DNA from: Chloroflexota bacterium
GTDB lineage: Bacteria; Chloroflexota; Anaerolineae; Aggregatilineales; Phototrophicaceae
Length of the DNA stretch: 64,000 nucleotides
Reading direction: 5' to 3'
Assembly (NCBI GenBank): GCA_020161935.1
Contig: JAIUNI010000012.1
Coordinates: 124,001-188,000 of the forward strand
Both the position numbers and the translations under genes were made by a program. This document shows, piece after piece, positions 1-8,353 of the stretch (positions are counted from its first letter, which is position 1; every line of letters starts with the position of its first letter). The notes beneath the pieces are model-generated. The model was given only the letters and a program-made list of their open reading frames with translations. It had not been told where the DNA came from and ran no database searches.

Positions 1-1103
1 AGGATTCCAATCAATACTGTAGGCAGCTATAACGGTTTGATCAGATTGTGCGTTAACAGGGAACAACCAACCAAAAGTGAAAAGAACCACCTTACATAGC
101 AATAATTGGCTTGAAAGCAAATTTTTCATGTATGGCCTATCCTACTTTAAGTCATCTATATGTTTTCAGTTGAACCATTTTCTCTCTCCACTTTACCCCC
201 AAATCACCCCCGCATTCCCTTTGCGTAGGCTAAACGGTGGGTGGTCAACCAATCGCCCAAAGGTTTGTAAACTCTAACCGCAGCCTGTTGACAAAGGATG
301 AACTTTTGTTCTAAAATAGAATAAATACGAGATCCAGGTAACATCACACTAAACGGTGGAAATTTATTTTGTGTCGATTTCATCGCAAAATGAACCATAA
401 AAGTCTTTAAAGTCCCTCGCCCTGAGGGAGAGGGCTGATGGTGGAGTGAGCCTGCGAACGTACCATCGTAGGGTGAGGGCTTAAAATAATCATCCACCAC
501 TTAAGGTAGTCCTACCGAGATCCATTGTAGGGGTGACAAAATCGGCACAAAAACCACCGTTGCCATTGCCGCCTGTGCTTTCTGGCTTGAACTGATAACT
601 GTCAACTGTTGACTGATAACTTGGTATTGCCATTGCCGAAATTGCTGCCAAATTTGCCAGTCTTTGCTCCCTCCCTGTTACTACGGGGAGGGCTGGGGTG
701 GGGTTTCGACTGACACTGACGACATTTGTGACAAACACACGGTTTCTCAACTGCAACAACAGCATCAACAACATAAAATGCACTGTGAAATTGACGAATT
801 TGAAGAATATTGTGACCGAAGGAAATCCTTTAGGGCGAAGTTTCGGCAAATCGCTCTCTCACAGCCGCCGTCAAAGCCAGTTTCGTATTTGCAGAATTTG
901 CAGTTTTCGCAGTTTTTGAATCAGTTCAACGCTGACACCGTTTGAGTTCAAGCTAAAAGCTAATCGCCGACCGCCAAAAGCCAATTGGCGCTCCACAGCC
1001 GCCGCCGCCACTGCCGCCACAAAACACTTGGCGCTCTCTATCTTCCTTGGCGAACTTGGCGATTCGTATCTCTCTGTGTTCTTTGTGCCTTTGTGGTAAA
1101 AAA
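1..1103. other. Gene-poor, repeat-rich left end
   Basis: I find no convincing gene here. The short open frames have low-complexity products and no ribosome site. The stretch holds a long imperfect palindrome (414-479), a second GGGAGGG palindrome (668-693), alternating blocks such as CAACTGTTGACTGATAACTT near 600-625, CAACAACAGCATCAACAAC near 750, a CCGCCGCCGCC run near 1000, and a CTCTGTGTTCTTTGTGCC block near 1070. The same blocks in the same order recur at 55.69-56.16 kb, so this is a dispersed non-coding repeat, not a decayed gene that I can identify. Confidence 0.6.
414..479. repeat. Long CCCTC...GAGGG palindromic element
   Basis: It begins CCCTCGCCCTGAG and ends AGGGTGAGGG, so the termini can pair over about ten bases around a variable middle. 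A second element of similar length at 22136-22204 has the same termini in the opposite orientation (CTCAGGGCGAGGGG at its right end). This suggests a small mobile or REP-like family. Confidence 0.55.
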
Positions 1104-2663
1104 TTATTCTTGTCTTAGGATGAACACAATCGACAGGGTGGAAACCAGCATCAGCAGTAAACCCGGCAAACCGATCTGGCTAAAAATCGCCTCCTGATAC
1201 GCCGACCAGATCCGGTACGACAGCGTATGAAAACCCGTTGGAGCCAGCATCAGCGCAATCGGCAGCTCCTTCATCACTGCGAGGAAGAACAGCACCGCCC
1301 CGCTGAGGATGCCCGACCGTGCCAGCGGCAGCATGATCCGCGCGACCACCTGCCAGCCCAGCGCCCCCAGCGAATACGCGCTTTCTTCCAAACGCGGGTT
1401 CACTTGAGCGAAAGCGTTCTGCGTCGCCCCGATGGAAATAGGCAGGAAGCGCATTACGTAAGCGATGATGAACACCGGAAACGTCTGGTACAGCGCCGGT
1501 AAATAACGGGTCGCGAAGAACACCACCGCCAGCCCGACCACGATCCCCGGCAGCATGTAGCCGACGTAGGACAGCCGCCCCAGCCAACCCGCCCATGCCG
1601 ACGACCGCCGCATCAGCACCACCAGCGGGATCGCCAGCGCCGTACCGAGGATCGCCGTCACCGCGCTCACGCCAAAGGTGTTCAGCGTCAGGGTCAGCGG
1701 GTTATAGTCCACCGCGCGGCTGACGTTGTGAGTGGTCAGCCACTGCACCAGCACCACCAGCGGCACGACCACGCCCATGCCGACGATCAGGCTGCAAAAG
1801 GCCAGCGCCGGAACCCGCCAGCGCCCCAACCGCACCGTTCGCGCCGCCTCCGGGCTGCCGGTGGTGATATGCTCGATGCGGTGCGCCGCCCGCCGCTCGA
1901 CCAGCAGTAAGGCGAACGTAATCAACACCAAAACCAGCGCCAGCACCGCGCCGCGATTGCGATCAAACGAGTTGGTGTATTGGAGGTAGATCACCTGCGT
2001 AAAGTTGTTGTAGCGCATGATGGCCGCCGCGCCGAAGTCGCTCAGGCTGTAGATGCCCGCGAGGATGACACCTGACAGGATAGCGGGATAGCAGGGGGGC
2101 AAAATCACCCGCCAGAACACCTGCCAGCGCCCCGCGCCGAGGTCAGCCGCCGCTTCTTCCAGCCGGGGTGTCACCTGCATAAACGCCGCCCGTAACGGCA
2201 GTACGACATACGGGAAGGTACACAGCGTCAGCACCAGCGCCGCCCCGAACAAACCGTAGATCGGGGGCAGCCGTTCCACGCCCAGCGGCTCCAGCCAACC
2301 CTGCACCATCCCACGCGGCCCGAAGGCGAAGATGTAGGTCACGCCGATGAGGTAGGTGGGTGTCACCATCGGCACGAGGCCAAGCGCCAACCACACCCGC
2401 CGGTAGGGGAGATCGGTGCGGCTGGTGAACCACGCAAACGGCACGCCCAGCGCCAGCGCCCCGCCCATCACCGCCACCATCAGCACCACGCTCCGGCTGA
2501 TGACTTCCAACCCGCGCACACTCAGCAGGTAGCCGAGCGGCGCGCTATCGGCATCTACCGCCCGCAGCGCGAGGTAAACCAGCGGCAGGATCGCCAGCAG
2601 CCCCACCGCGAGCGCGATGAGGCGTGACGAGTAGGTCAAAACACTGTCGAGGAAAAGTTTCAT
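1104..2663 (-). CDS. Iron(III)-type ABC transporter permease, fused double domain
   Basis: This is a 519-residue inner-membrane permease of the FbpB/ThiP type, in which two six-helix permease domains are fused in one chain. Each half carries the cytoplasmic EAA loop that contacts the ATPase: one near residue 180 (EEAAADLGAGRWQVFWRVIL) and one near residue 430 (EESAYSLGALGWQVVARIML). It lies 21 bases downstream of the matching binding protein, so the two are co-transcribed. No ATP-binding subunit follows; the strand runs into repeats. The substrate may be ferric iron, another metal complex or a phosphorylated organic compound, because this permease family is shared by all of these. Family assignment is firm and substrate is open. 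Confidence 0.88.
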   Translation of the reverse strand: MKLFLDSVLTYSSRLIALAVGLLAILPLVYLALRAVDADSAPLGYLLSVRGLEVISRSVVLMVAVMGGALALGVPFAWFTSRTDLPYRRVWLALGLVPMVTPTYLIGVTYIFAFGPRGMVQGWLEPLGVERLPPIYGLFGAALVLTLCTFPYVVLPLRAAFMQVTPRLEEAAADLGAGRWQVFWRVILPPCYPAILSGVILAGIYSLSDFGAAAIMRYNNFTQVIYLQYTNSFDRNRGAVLALVLVLITFALLLVERRAAHRIEHITTGSPEAARTVRLGRWRVPALAFCSLIVGMGVVVPLVVLVQWLTTHNVSRAVDYNPLTLTLNTFGVSAVTAILGTALAIPLVVLMRRSSAWAGWLGRLSYVGYMLPGIVVGLAVVFFATRYLPALYQTFPVFIIAYVMRFLPISIGATQNAFAQVNPRLEESAYSLGALGWQVVARIMLPLARSGILSGAVLFFLAVMKELPIALMLAPTGFHTLSYRIWSAYQEAIFSQIGLPGLLLMLVSTLSIVFILRQE

Positions 2664-2684
2664 CCCATCATCATGGACACAGGC

Positions 2685-3692
2685 TTACGGTAACGCACCG
2701 GCTTCCTGCATCAGCGCTATCGTCCCTTCAAGGTCGTCCAAGCTGCTCAGGTCAACGGCGGGCGGCTTGAGTTCATCCAACGGGAGCAAGCCTTCAATCG
2801 TGTCGATGCCGCTAATCAACGGGTACTCATAGGTTTCGGTCGCGAAGTAAGTTTGCGCGTCCGGCGAGAGCAGGTACTCGATGAACGCCTGCGCTTCTTC
2901 CGGTTGGTCGCTGCTGTCCAGCACACCCGCCGCAGCCACGTTCACCAGCGCCCCCACATCCTCGGCCTCGAAGTAGTGGTTCTCGGCATCAATATCGGGG
3001 TTCTCGGCGCGGAACTCGTTCAGGTAATAATGGTTGACCAAGCCTATCGCCACCTCCCCATCAACCACCGCCTGCACCACCGCCGTGTTTTCGGGGAAGG
3101 TGACCACATCGTTCGCCAGCATCCCCTCGACCCATGCTTTGGCGACCTCATCGCCCAGCAGCACACGGATCGCCGTCACCTGTCCCTGAAATGGGCCGTT
3201 GGTCGGTGCCCAGCCCACCATGCCGCGATACTTCTCGTCGGTCAGGTCGAGCAGCGAGGCGGGTAGGTCGTCGGCTTCAATCAGCGTCGGGTTATAGATG
3301 GCGACACGGGCGCGACCTGAAATGCCGACCCACAGGCCGTCATCCGAACGGAAGCGTTCCGGCACACGTTCGAGCAGGTCGTCCGACAAGGGGATCAGCC
3401 GTTCCTCACGTGCCAGCGCGCCGAGGCCGGAGGCATCCTGCGTAAAGAACACATCCGCAGGGCTTTCGTCGCCTTCCTCAAGGATCATCGCTACCATCTC
3501 GGCGAGGTTGCCGTAGCGCACTTCCACCGCGATACCGGTGTCCTCGGTGAAGCGCTCGATGATCGGCGCGACCAATTCTTCGCGCCGTGCCGAGTAAATC
3601 GTCAGCGGTTCTTTAGCATCCTGCGCTAAAACACCCAATGACGTGACGAGCAAAAATACGGAAACCAATAAGCTGTTACGTATGAACTTCAT
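2685..3692 (-). CDS. Iron(III)/FbpA-type extracellular binding protein
   Basis: This 335-residue secreted solute-binding protein belongs to the ferric-iron-binding cluster (FbpA/AfuA-like). The start MKFIRNSLLV is chosen because GGGGGA lies five bases upstream; an earlier in-frame ATG would place that site inside the gene. A signal peptide ends near AQDAKE. The mature part reads LTIYSARREELVAPIIERF, typical of the family, with the hinge segment SPADVFFTQDASGLGAL near residue 90. It probably captures substrate outside the membrane and passes it to the fused permease just downstream. An imperfect palindrome separates it from the oxidoreductase gene upstream, so it may be partly uncoupled from the rest of the operon. 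Confidence 0.88.
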   Translation of the reverse strand: MKFIRNSLLVSVFLLVTSLGVLAQDAKEPLTIYSARREELVAPIIERFTEDTGIAVEVRYGNLAEMVAMILEEGDESPADVFFTQDASGLGALAREERLIPLSDDLLERVPERFRSDDGLWVGISGRARVAIYNPTLIEADDLPASLLDLTDEKYRGMVGWAPTNGPFQGQVTAIRVLLGDEVAKAWVEGMLANDVVTFPENTAVVQAVVDGEVAIGLVNHYYLNEFRAENPDIDAENHYFEAEDVGALVNVAAAGVLDSSDQPEEAQAFIEYLLSPDAQTYFATETYEYPLISGIDTIEGLLPLDELKPPAVDLSSLDDLEGTIALMQEAGALP

Positions 3693-3717
3693 GTTGTCCC
3701 CCATATCGAATATATTT

Positions 3718-3742
3718 GTAGGGACGCGATACATCTCGTCCC
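3718..3742. repeat. GTAGGG palindrome copy 1
   Basis: GTA followed by GGGACGCGATACATCTCGTC and a final CC forms an imperfect hairpin in the gap between two operon genes. It belongs to the GTAGGG family also seen at 8.2, 22.2-22.3, 33.9 and 61.7 kb. Confidence 0.6.
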
Positions 3743-3761
3743 GGCATTTCTCAAATCACGA

Positions 3762-4778
3762 TTACGGCGCGTAAATCGACAGCATATCCCGCATCAGTGA
3801 CGAGGCCGACGGGGTTGGTTCTTCCTCGCGAATGGTCGCCATGATGATGCCGTACAGGTCGCTGGTATAGGCCACACCCATTTGCAATTCGCCCAATGGG
3901 ACGAGTAGATGGTTTGGCTCCAAGGCGCGTGGGCCAACGCTCAGTTCATAGCTGCCGTCATCCCGCCGCACCGCCGAGGCCACGTACTTCAGCACCTTGC
4001 CCTCGGCCTTCACCGCCGCGACCGCTTCCGGTGTCAGGTGGGTGATGCCTTCGCGCTTCACGTCGTCAATCCGCGCGTCGATTTCCAGCACCGAGTTCGC
4101 GAGGATCACCAGCTTGATGATCGCGTCCCAGCCTTCGACATCCAGCGTTTCGTCAGGGGCGCAGCAGCCTTGTTCCTGTGCGGCGCGGACAGCATCTTTA
4201 TAAGCCATGCCCTTGCCCATGTTCCACAGGATGTAGCTGTTGGCGAGGTTGGCCTGTGCCTCGATCTTGAGGATGGTCGAACCCGCCAGATCGCGCTGTC
4301 CGATGTTCACCGTAGGCAAACCGCCGAACACCGCGCCCGAATGCCGAAGCTGGACACCATTTTCCCGCGCCAGCGCCCGCAGTTCGCCGTAGGCCAGCGC
4401 CAGCGGCCCTTTGTTGGGGGTGACGACGTGCATCCCGCGTTTGAGGGCGGCACGGATGGCGCTTAAGCCCGGTTCGCCGGTTTGCAGGTTGACAGGGGTC
4501 GCCTCGAAGAAAATATCGGCGTTCACGGATTGCAAGATTTCGAGGATGCCCAAACCCGCCTGCCCGATGCCAGCGATACCTTGTCCCTTAAGGCTGGCGA
4601 TTTGGGCGAGGTCGAGGCCATCGGGGTTGATCGCGCCGCCGCTCACATCCGCTGCCGCGACCAAACGCACATCCACGCCGTACTTCTGCTGTAAAACATC
4701 GCGTTTGCGATCCAGCACCCCTACGAAACGCGAGCCGATATTGCCTAACCCACTCAGAACAGCATTAATCCGCCGCAT
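3762..4778 (-). CDS. Homoserine-dehydrogenase-like NAD(P) oxidoreductase
   Basis: This is a 338-residue protein. The Rossmann motif GLGNIGSRFVG is near residue 10, a central TPNKGPLAL resembles the TANKGP lysine segment of homoserine dehydrogenases, and the C-terminal part is catalytic. The start MRRINAVLSG has GAGGAG eight bases upstream; the frame is open further upstream, but that extension lies inside the kinase gene. The linked aspartokinase or ACT domain of biosynthetic enzymes is absent, and the neighbours (PfkB kinase, GH4 glycosidase, hydroxyacid dehydrogenase) are catabolic. It may therefore oxidise a sugar-derived or hydroxy acid substrate instead of homoserine. That is inference from context. 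Confidence 0.75.
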   Translation of the reverse strand: MRRINAVLSGLGNIGSRFVGVLDRKRDVLQQKYGVDVRLVAAADVSGGAINPDGLDLAQIASLKGQGIAGIGQAGLGILEILQSVNADIFFEATPVNLQTGEPGLSAIRAALKRGMHVVTPNKGPLALAYGELRALARENGVQLRHSGAVFGGLPTVNIGQRDLAGSTILKIEAQANLANSYILWNMGKGMAYKDAVRAAQEQGCCAPDETLDVEGWDAIIKLVILANSVLEIDARIDDVKREGITHLTPEAVAAVKAEGKVLKYVASAVRRDDGSYELSVGPRALEPNHLLVPLGELQMGVAYTSDLYGIIMATIREEEPTPSASSLMRDMLSIYAP

Positions 4779-4792
4779 GAAAGTCTCCTCAG

Positions 4793-5716
4793 TTAATCGA
4801 ATAGGGCGATGTCTCCGGCGCGGGGTTGGCCGCGAAAGCCGCCGATCTGCCCCGCCACCGACCGCCCACAAATACAGGCGACCTCTAGACACTGCGCCAG
4901 CGGCAGGCCGCGCAGCCATGCGGCTACGAACCCCGCGTCGAAGCTGTCGCCCGCGCCGATGCCGTCCCCGCCGGGGGTGGCTGGCTCGACCGCGAAACGC
5001 GCTTCCTCGTGGGCTTGGTAAGCGTTCGCCCCATCCGCGCCGCGCTTGAGCGCCAGAATGTTGACCTTCGCCCGTAAGTCAGCGACCGCTTGGTCGAGCG
5101 TATCGGCACGGGTAATCCGCAGCGCCTCCTGCTCGTTCGGCAGGAACACATCGACCAGCGGGAAGGCACCCTGTAACCCCGAACCCCACTTGTCGTCAGG
5201 GTCCCAATTGGTATCGAGCGACACTGACAGGCCGTGCTGCTTCGCCCGCCGCAGGATGCCTGTCCAATCCGGCAGCAAGCCGGTGTGCAGGAATAGGCTG
5301 GCATAGTGCAAATGCCGCGCCGATGCGAGAAATGCCTCGGTCACGTCGGCGGGTGTCAGCACGTTCAGCGAACCGAGGTGCGTCAGCATGGCGCGGTCAT
5401 CCGGCTTGGTGAGGTGGATGGTCAAGCCCGTTTTCAGCGTCGGGTCAACCGTGATGTGCTGCGTATCCGCCCCGGCTTCGTTCAAGCGCTGGATGAGGAG
5501 CTGCCCGAAGGCATCGTCGCCCACGCGCCCCAGCACCCCGACCTTGAGGCCGAGCTTGGCGGCTTGGGCGGCGAAGATGCAGCACGAGCCGCCCATCTCC
5601 AGCGTATAATTTTCAACCAGCTTTTCGACCTGCCCGAACTCCGGCACGACATCCGTACCGTTGATAATCAAGTCTACACACGTATCACCAAAGATAATGA
5701 TGTCGTAATCGGGCAT
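4793..5716 (-). CDS. PfkB-family carbohydrate kinase
   Basis: This 307-residue kinase phosphorylates a sugar or sugar acid with ATP. The N-terminal FGDTCVDLII and the glycine-rich GGSCCIFAAQAAKLG (near residue 42) match PfkB signature 1. Near residue 255, GGDGIGAGDSFDAGF carries the GAGD anion hole and the catalytic aspartate of signature 2. Only three bases separate it from the GH4 gene upstream, which implies that the two are translated together: the glycosidase would release a monosaccharide that this kinase commits to catabolism. The sugar cannot be read from the sequence. Confidence 0.88.
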   Translation of the reverse strand: MPDYDIIIFGDTCVDLIINGTDVVPEFGQVEKLVENYTLEMGGSCCIFAAQAAKLGLKVGVLGRVGDDAFGQLLIQRLNEAGADTQHITVDPTLKTGLTIHLTKPDDRAMLTHLGSLNVLTPADVTEAFLASARHLHYASLFLHTGLLPDWTGILRRAKQHGLSVSLDTNWDPDDKWGSGLQGAFPLVDVFLPNEQEALRITRADTLDQAVADLRAKVNILALKRGADGANAYQAHEEARFAVEPATPGGDGIGAGDSFDAGFVAAWLRGLPLAQCLEVACICGRSVAGQIGGFRGQPRAGDIALFD

Positions 5717-5719
5717 TGT

Positions 5720-7096
5720 TTAAACAGCCACTTCCGCCGGAAAGAAATTCGGCAAGTAAGCGCGGTGCGCTTCCAGTAAGTCGTTCATCATCGCCGTCGC
5801 CACCTTGCGGTCACTGACCGCGCCATCGGCCAGCAGCGCCTCGACAAACAGGTTGCGGTCGCCCGTGAGCGCCGCTTCGACCGTCAGCCGGATGCCGCTG
5901 AGTTTGCGATTGATAACTGCTGCCAGTGTATCAGGGAAATCATCAAAATGGATAGCACGCATCCCGCCCGCCATCGCCACCGTCGGCAGTTCGAGGATGG
6001 CATCGTCCGGCAGGTTGGGAACCGCGCCTTCGTTGGGCAGGTTGGCGTAGAAAATCCGGCGTTCGTCATGTTCAATCGAGGCGAGGATTTCGAGCAACTG
6101 TTCATGCTCACCGACCTTGCGTTCCAGCAAGCGGCTGTCCAGCGGCTTCTCGCCCAGCGCCTGTGCCTTCATATCGGCGTAAATATTGTCGCCCCACGCG
6201 ATCACTTCTTCCAGCGAGTAGGCATCCTTGCCGAGCTGCATCCCATAGTATTCGCCCTTCGGGAAGCGTTCGGGGAAGAACTCGACCACATGCCGGTCGT
6301 TGGCGGATGGATAGCCGCCGTAGGCTTGAAACAGCGACCACGAGAACGGGTTGCTGCCGACCGCGCCATCGTTGAACGTATTACCGGCTTTCGGGTACGG
6401 CAAACCGTCCGCTTGCGGTTCGAGTTCGGTCGCCAGCTTCTCGCGGATGCGCGGCCAAGCGTCCTTGCCCTTCCAGCGCAGGTCGTAGAAGAAGGTCAGG
6501 TGGTTCAGGCCGATGGCGATGGAGGACACTTCATCGGGCGGCACACCCGCGACTTCCGCCAGCGAGCGCTCGACACGGAACGCGCCGTGACACAGGCCGA
6601 TCACGGGTAAGCCGGTTTCCTTGCGGATTGCCCAGCAGTTGGCGGTCATCGGGTTGCTGTAGTTGATGAACAGCGCGTTCGGGCAGAGTTCCTTCACATC
6701 GCGGGCAATATCCACCAGCGCGGGGATCATCCGCATGGCGCGGGAAACACCACCGGGCATCACCGAATCGCCAACGGGTTGGTAGATGCCGTACTTGCGC
6801 GGGATGAACACGTCCTGTTCCCACGCGCGGCGGCCACCCACGCCGACCGTCATCAGCACCACATCGGCATCCGGCAGCAGGTCGCGGCGGTCAGTCGCCC
6901 CACTGATGGTCAGGTCTGCGCCTTTGGCTTCGACCAGCTTCTTCGCTAGGCCAACCGCCACTTCCAGCGCATTCGGGTCAATATCGACGAGGCCGAGGTG
7001 GAACGGCCCCAACTGCGGCGAGAGGATGAGATCCGCCACCAAACCCTGCGTAAACATGGCGCTGCCCGCGCCGATTAAGACAATTTTCTTGCTCAT
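5720..7096 (-). CDS. GH4-family glycosidase (NAD+/metal dependent)
   Basis: This 458-residue member of glycoside hydrolase family 4 belongs to a group that cleaves alpha- or beta-glycosides by a redox elimination mechanism using NAD+ and a divalent metal. Visible features are the Rossmann start KIVLIGAGSAMFTQGLV, the acidic LVDIDPNALEVA that binds the cofactor ribose, YSNPMTANCWAI, and the metal-binding cysteine and histidine in GLCHGAF near residue 170. The length is normal. Members act on glucosides, galactosides, glucuronides or 6-phospho-sugars. The absence of a PTS here makes non-phosphorylated substrates more likely, but specificity is not determined. It is closely packed with the hydroxyacid dehydrogenase (14 bases) and the kinase. 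Confidence 0.9.
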   Translation of the reverse strand: MSKKIVLIGAGSAMFTQGLVADLILSPQLGPFHLGLVDIDPNALEVAVGLAKKLVEAKGADLTISGATDRRDLLPDADVVLMTVGVGGRRAWEQDVFIPRKYGIYQPVGDSVMPGGVSRAMRMIPALVDIARDVKELCPNALFINYSNPMTANCWAIRKETGLPVIGLCHGAFRVERSLAEVAGVPPDEVSSIAIGLNHLTFFYDLRWKGKDAWPRIREKLATELEPQADGLPYPKAGNTFNDGAVGSNPFSWSLFQAYGGYPSANDRHVVEFFPERFPKGEYYGMQLGKDAYSLEEVIAWGDNIYADMKAQALGEKPLDSRLLERKVGEHEQLLEILASIEHDERRIFYANLPNEGAVPNLPDDAILELPTVAMAGGMRAIHFDDFPDTLAAVINRKLSGIRLTVEAALTGDRNLFVEALLADGAVSDRKVATAMMNDLLEAHRAYLPNFFPAEVAV

Positions 7097-7110
7097 AACA
7101 TCTCCAAAAT

Positions 7111-8133
7111 TTAGACCTTACGCGGCCATACTTGATTGAGTAACGGCTCACCGTTGATATACCGCCGCAGGTTGGTGCTGAACAAATCCAGCACCACCTC
7201 GTAATAACGGCTGGTGAAACCGGCGACATGCGGGGAAATAATCACATTTTCCATCTGCCACAAGGGACTCTCGGCAGGCAGTGGTTCTTGCTCGAACACA
7301 TCCAACGACGCGCCGGCAATCCAGCCTTCGTTCAGCGCCCGTATCATCGCCGCTTCGTCCACCACCCCGCCGCGTGCCACGTTAATCAGGATTGAGGTCG
7401 GCTTCATGGCGCGGAAGGCGGCTTCGTTCATCAGGTTATGGCTGTCCGGGGTGTGCGGCACGGATAGCACGAGGTAATCACACTGCGGCAGGGCTTCTAG
7501 GATGCGGTCAGATGTGTAGATGCCGTCCGGTTCGCTGCCCGTCAGTCCGTTCAATGTGGGAATCTGGTACAGGAGCGGGTTCGTCACGCCGCTGGAACCG
7601 GGGCGGGTGATGGCGATGACGCGCATATTAAAAGCGTGTGCCAGCCGCCCGATCTCCCTGCCAATGCTGCCGTAGCCGACGATGCCGACCGTCGCGCCAA
7701 AGAGTTCGTTGGGCGTGAAGTTGTTCCAGCGGAAGTCGAAGTTCGGCCACTCGTTCTTCATCTGGAGTTTGATCATCAAGGGCAGCTTGCGCCCCATCGC
7801 CATCATCATCATGAAGGTGTGTTCCGCCATGTTGGGCGGCGCAACCCCGATCAGCGTGGTAATGGCTACATCGGATTTCCCAAGTGGGCTGGCGAGCGCC
7901 GCGTCCGAGCCGGAGGTATCCAACTGCACCCAGCGCAGGTTCGCGCACTGGCTGATTTCAGGGAATGCGCCCCATGTGTAGAGGATGTGCGCCCATTCCA
8001 GCAGATCAGCCGGAATTTCGTGGGCGTGGTCGCAGGTGTGCTGGCGAACGATGATGCGCGGCGACACGGCTTGCAAACGGTCAAGCCACTCTTGGGTGAA
8101 TGATCGGGTACTGAGGATATGTATCGGTTCCAT
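7111..8133 (-). CDS. D-2-hydroxyacid dehydrogenase family protein
   Basis: This 340-residue NAD(P)-dependent oxidoreductase interconverts 2-oxo and D-2-hydroxy acids. The dinucleotide-binding motif TVGIVGYGSIGREIG is near residue 148, the catalytic arginine lies in INVARGGVVDEAAM near residue 253, and the catalytic histidine in SPHVAGF near residue 297. The glutamate between them is probably in EQEPLP. It is the first gene after a 220-base gap containing two palindromes, so a promoter or processing site may lie there. In this cluster it could reduce or oxidise a sugar-acid intermediate. Substrate unknown. Confidence 0.88.
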   Translation of the reverse strand: MEPIHILSTRSFTQEWLDRLQAVSPRIIVRQHTCDHAHEIPADLLEWAHILYTWGAFPEISQCANLRWVQLDTSGSDAALASPLGKSDVAITTLIGVAPPNMAEHTFMMMMAMGRKLPLMIKLQMKNEWPNFDFRWNNFTPNELFGATVGIVGYGSIGREIGRLAHAFNMRVIAITRPGSSGVTNPLLYQIPTLNGLTGSEPDGIYTSDRILEALPQCDYLVLSVPHTPDSHNLMNEAAFRAMKPTSILINVARGGVVDEAAMIRALNEGWIAGASLDVFEQEPLPAESPLWQMENVIISPHVAGFTSRYYEVVLDLFSTNLRRYINGEPLLNQVWPRKV

Positions 8134-8222
8134 GTTACTTATTTCTGTTCATGTGTATCGCTATCTGGTTGCAGCGGACAGAAGTTGATCGGTGATAATT
8201 CGATCTGATATTAGAGGTCGGC

Positions 8223-8253
8223 GGACGGCATCTGCATAGCGTGCCGTCCCTAC
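8223..8253. repeat. GTAGGG palindrome copy 2 (inverted)
   Basis: GGACGGCA and TGCCGTCC pair around an 11-base loop, followed by CTAC, the complement of the family's GTAG end. It lies in the gap between the BNR gene and the hydroxyacid dehydrogenase, facing copy 3. Confidence 0.6.
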
Positions 8254-8269
8254 ATCCAATCATCTTTGC

Positions 8270-8293
8270 GTAGGGACGAGATACATCTCGTCC
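8270..8293. repeat. GTAGGG palindrome copy 3
   Basis: GTAG is followed by perfect nine-base arms GGACGAGAT and ATCTCGTCC with a two-base loop. With copy 2 it forms a head-to-head pair that could act as an RNA hairpin in the operon gap. Confidence 0.65.
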
Positions 8294-8353
8294 GTCTTAT
8301 ACCCAATTACCGAATCATTTCATCAACAGTCAACAACTTGTCCATTAAGTTAT

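Noticed and set aside
490..849. 119-codon minus-strand frame
   Set aside because: It lies in the dispersed repeat and resembles the frame at 55617-56015 only because the DNA repeats. Composition is low complexity.
4779..4919. 47-residue N-terminal extension of the homoserine-dehydrogenase-like protein
   Set aside because: It lies mostly inside the kinase gene, is arginine-rich, and lacks a ribosome site, while the internal ATG has GAGGAG.
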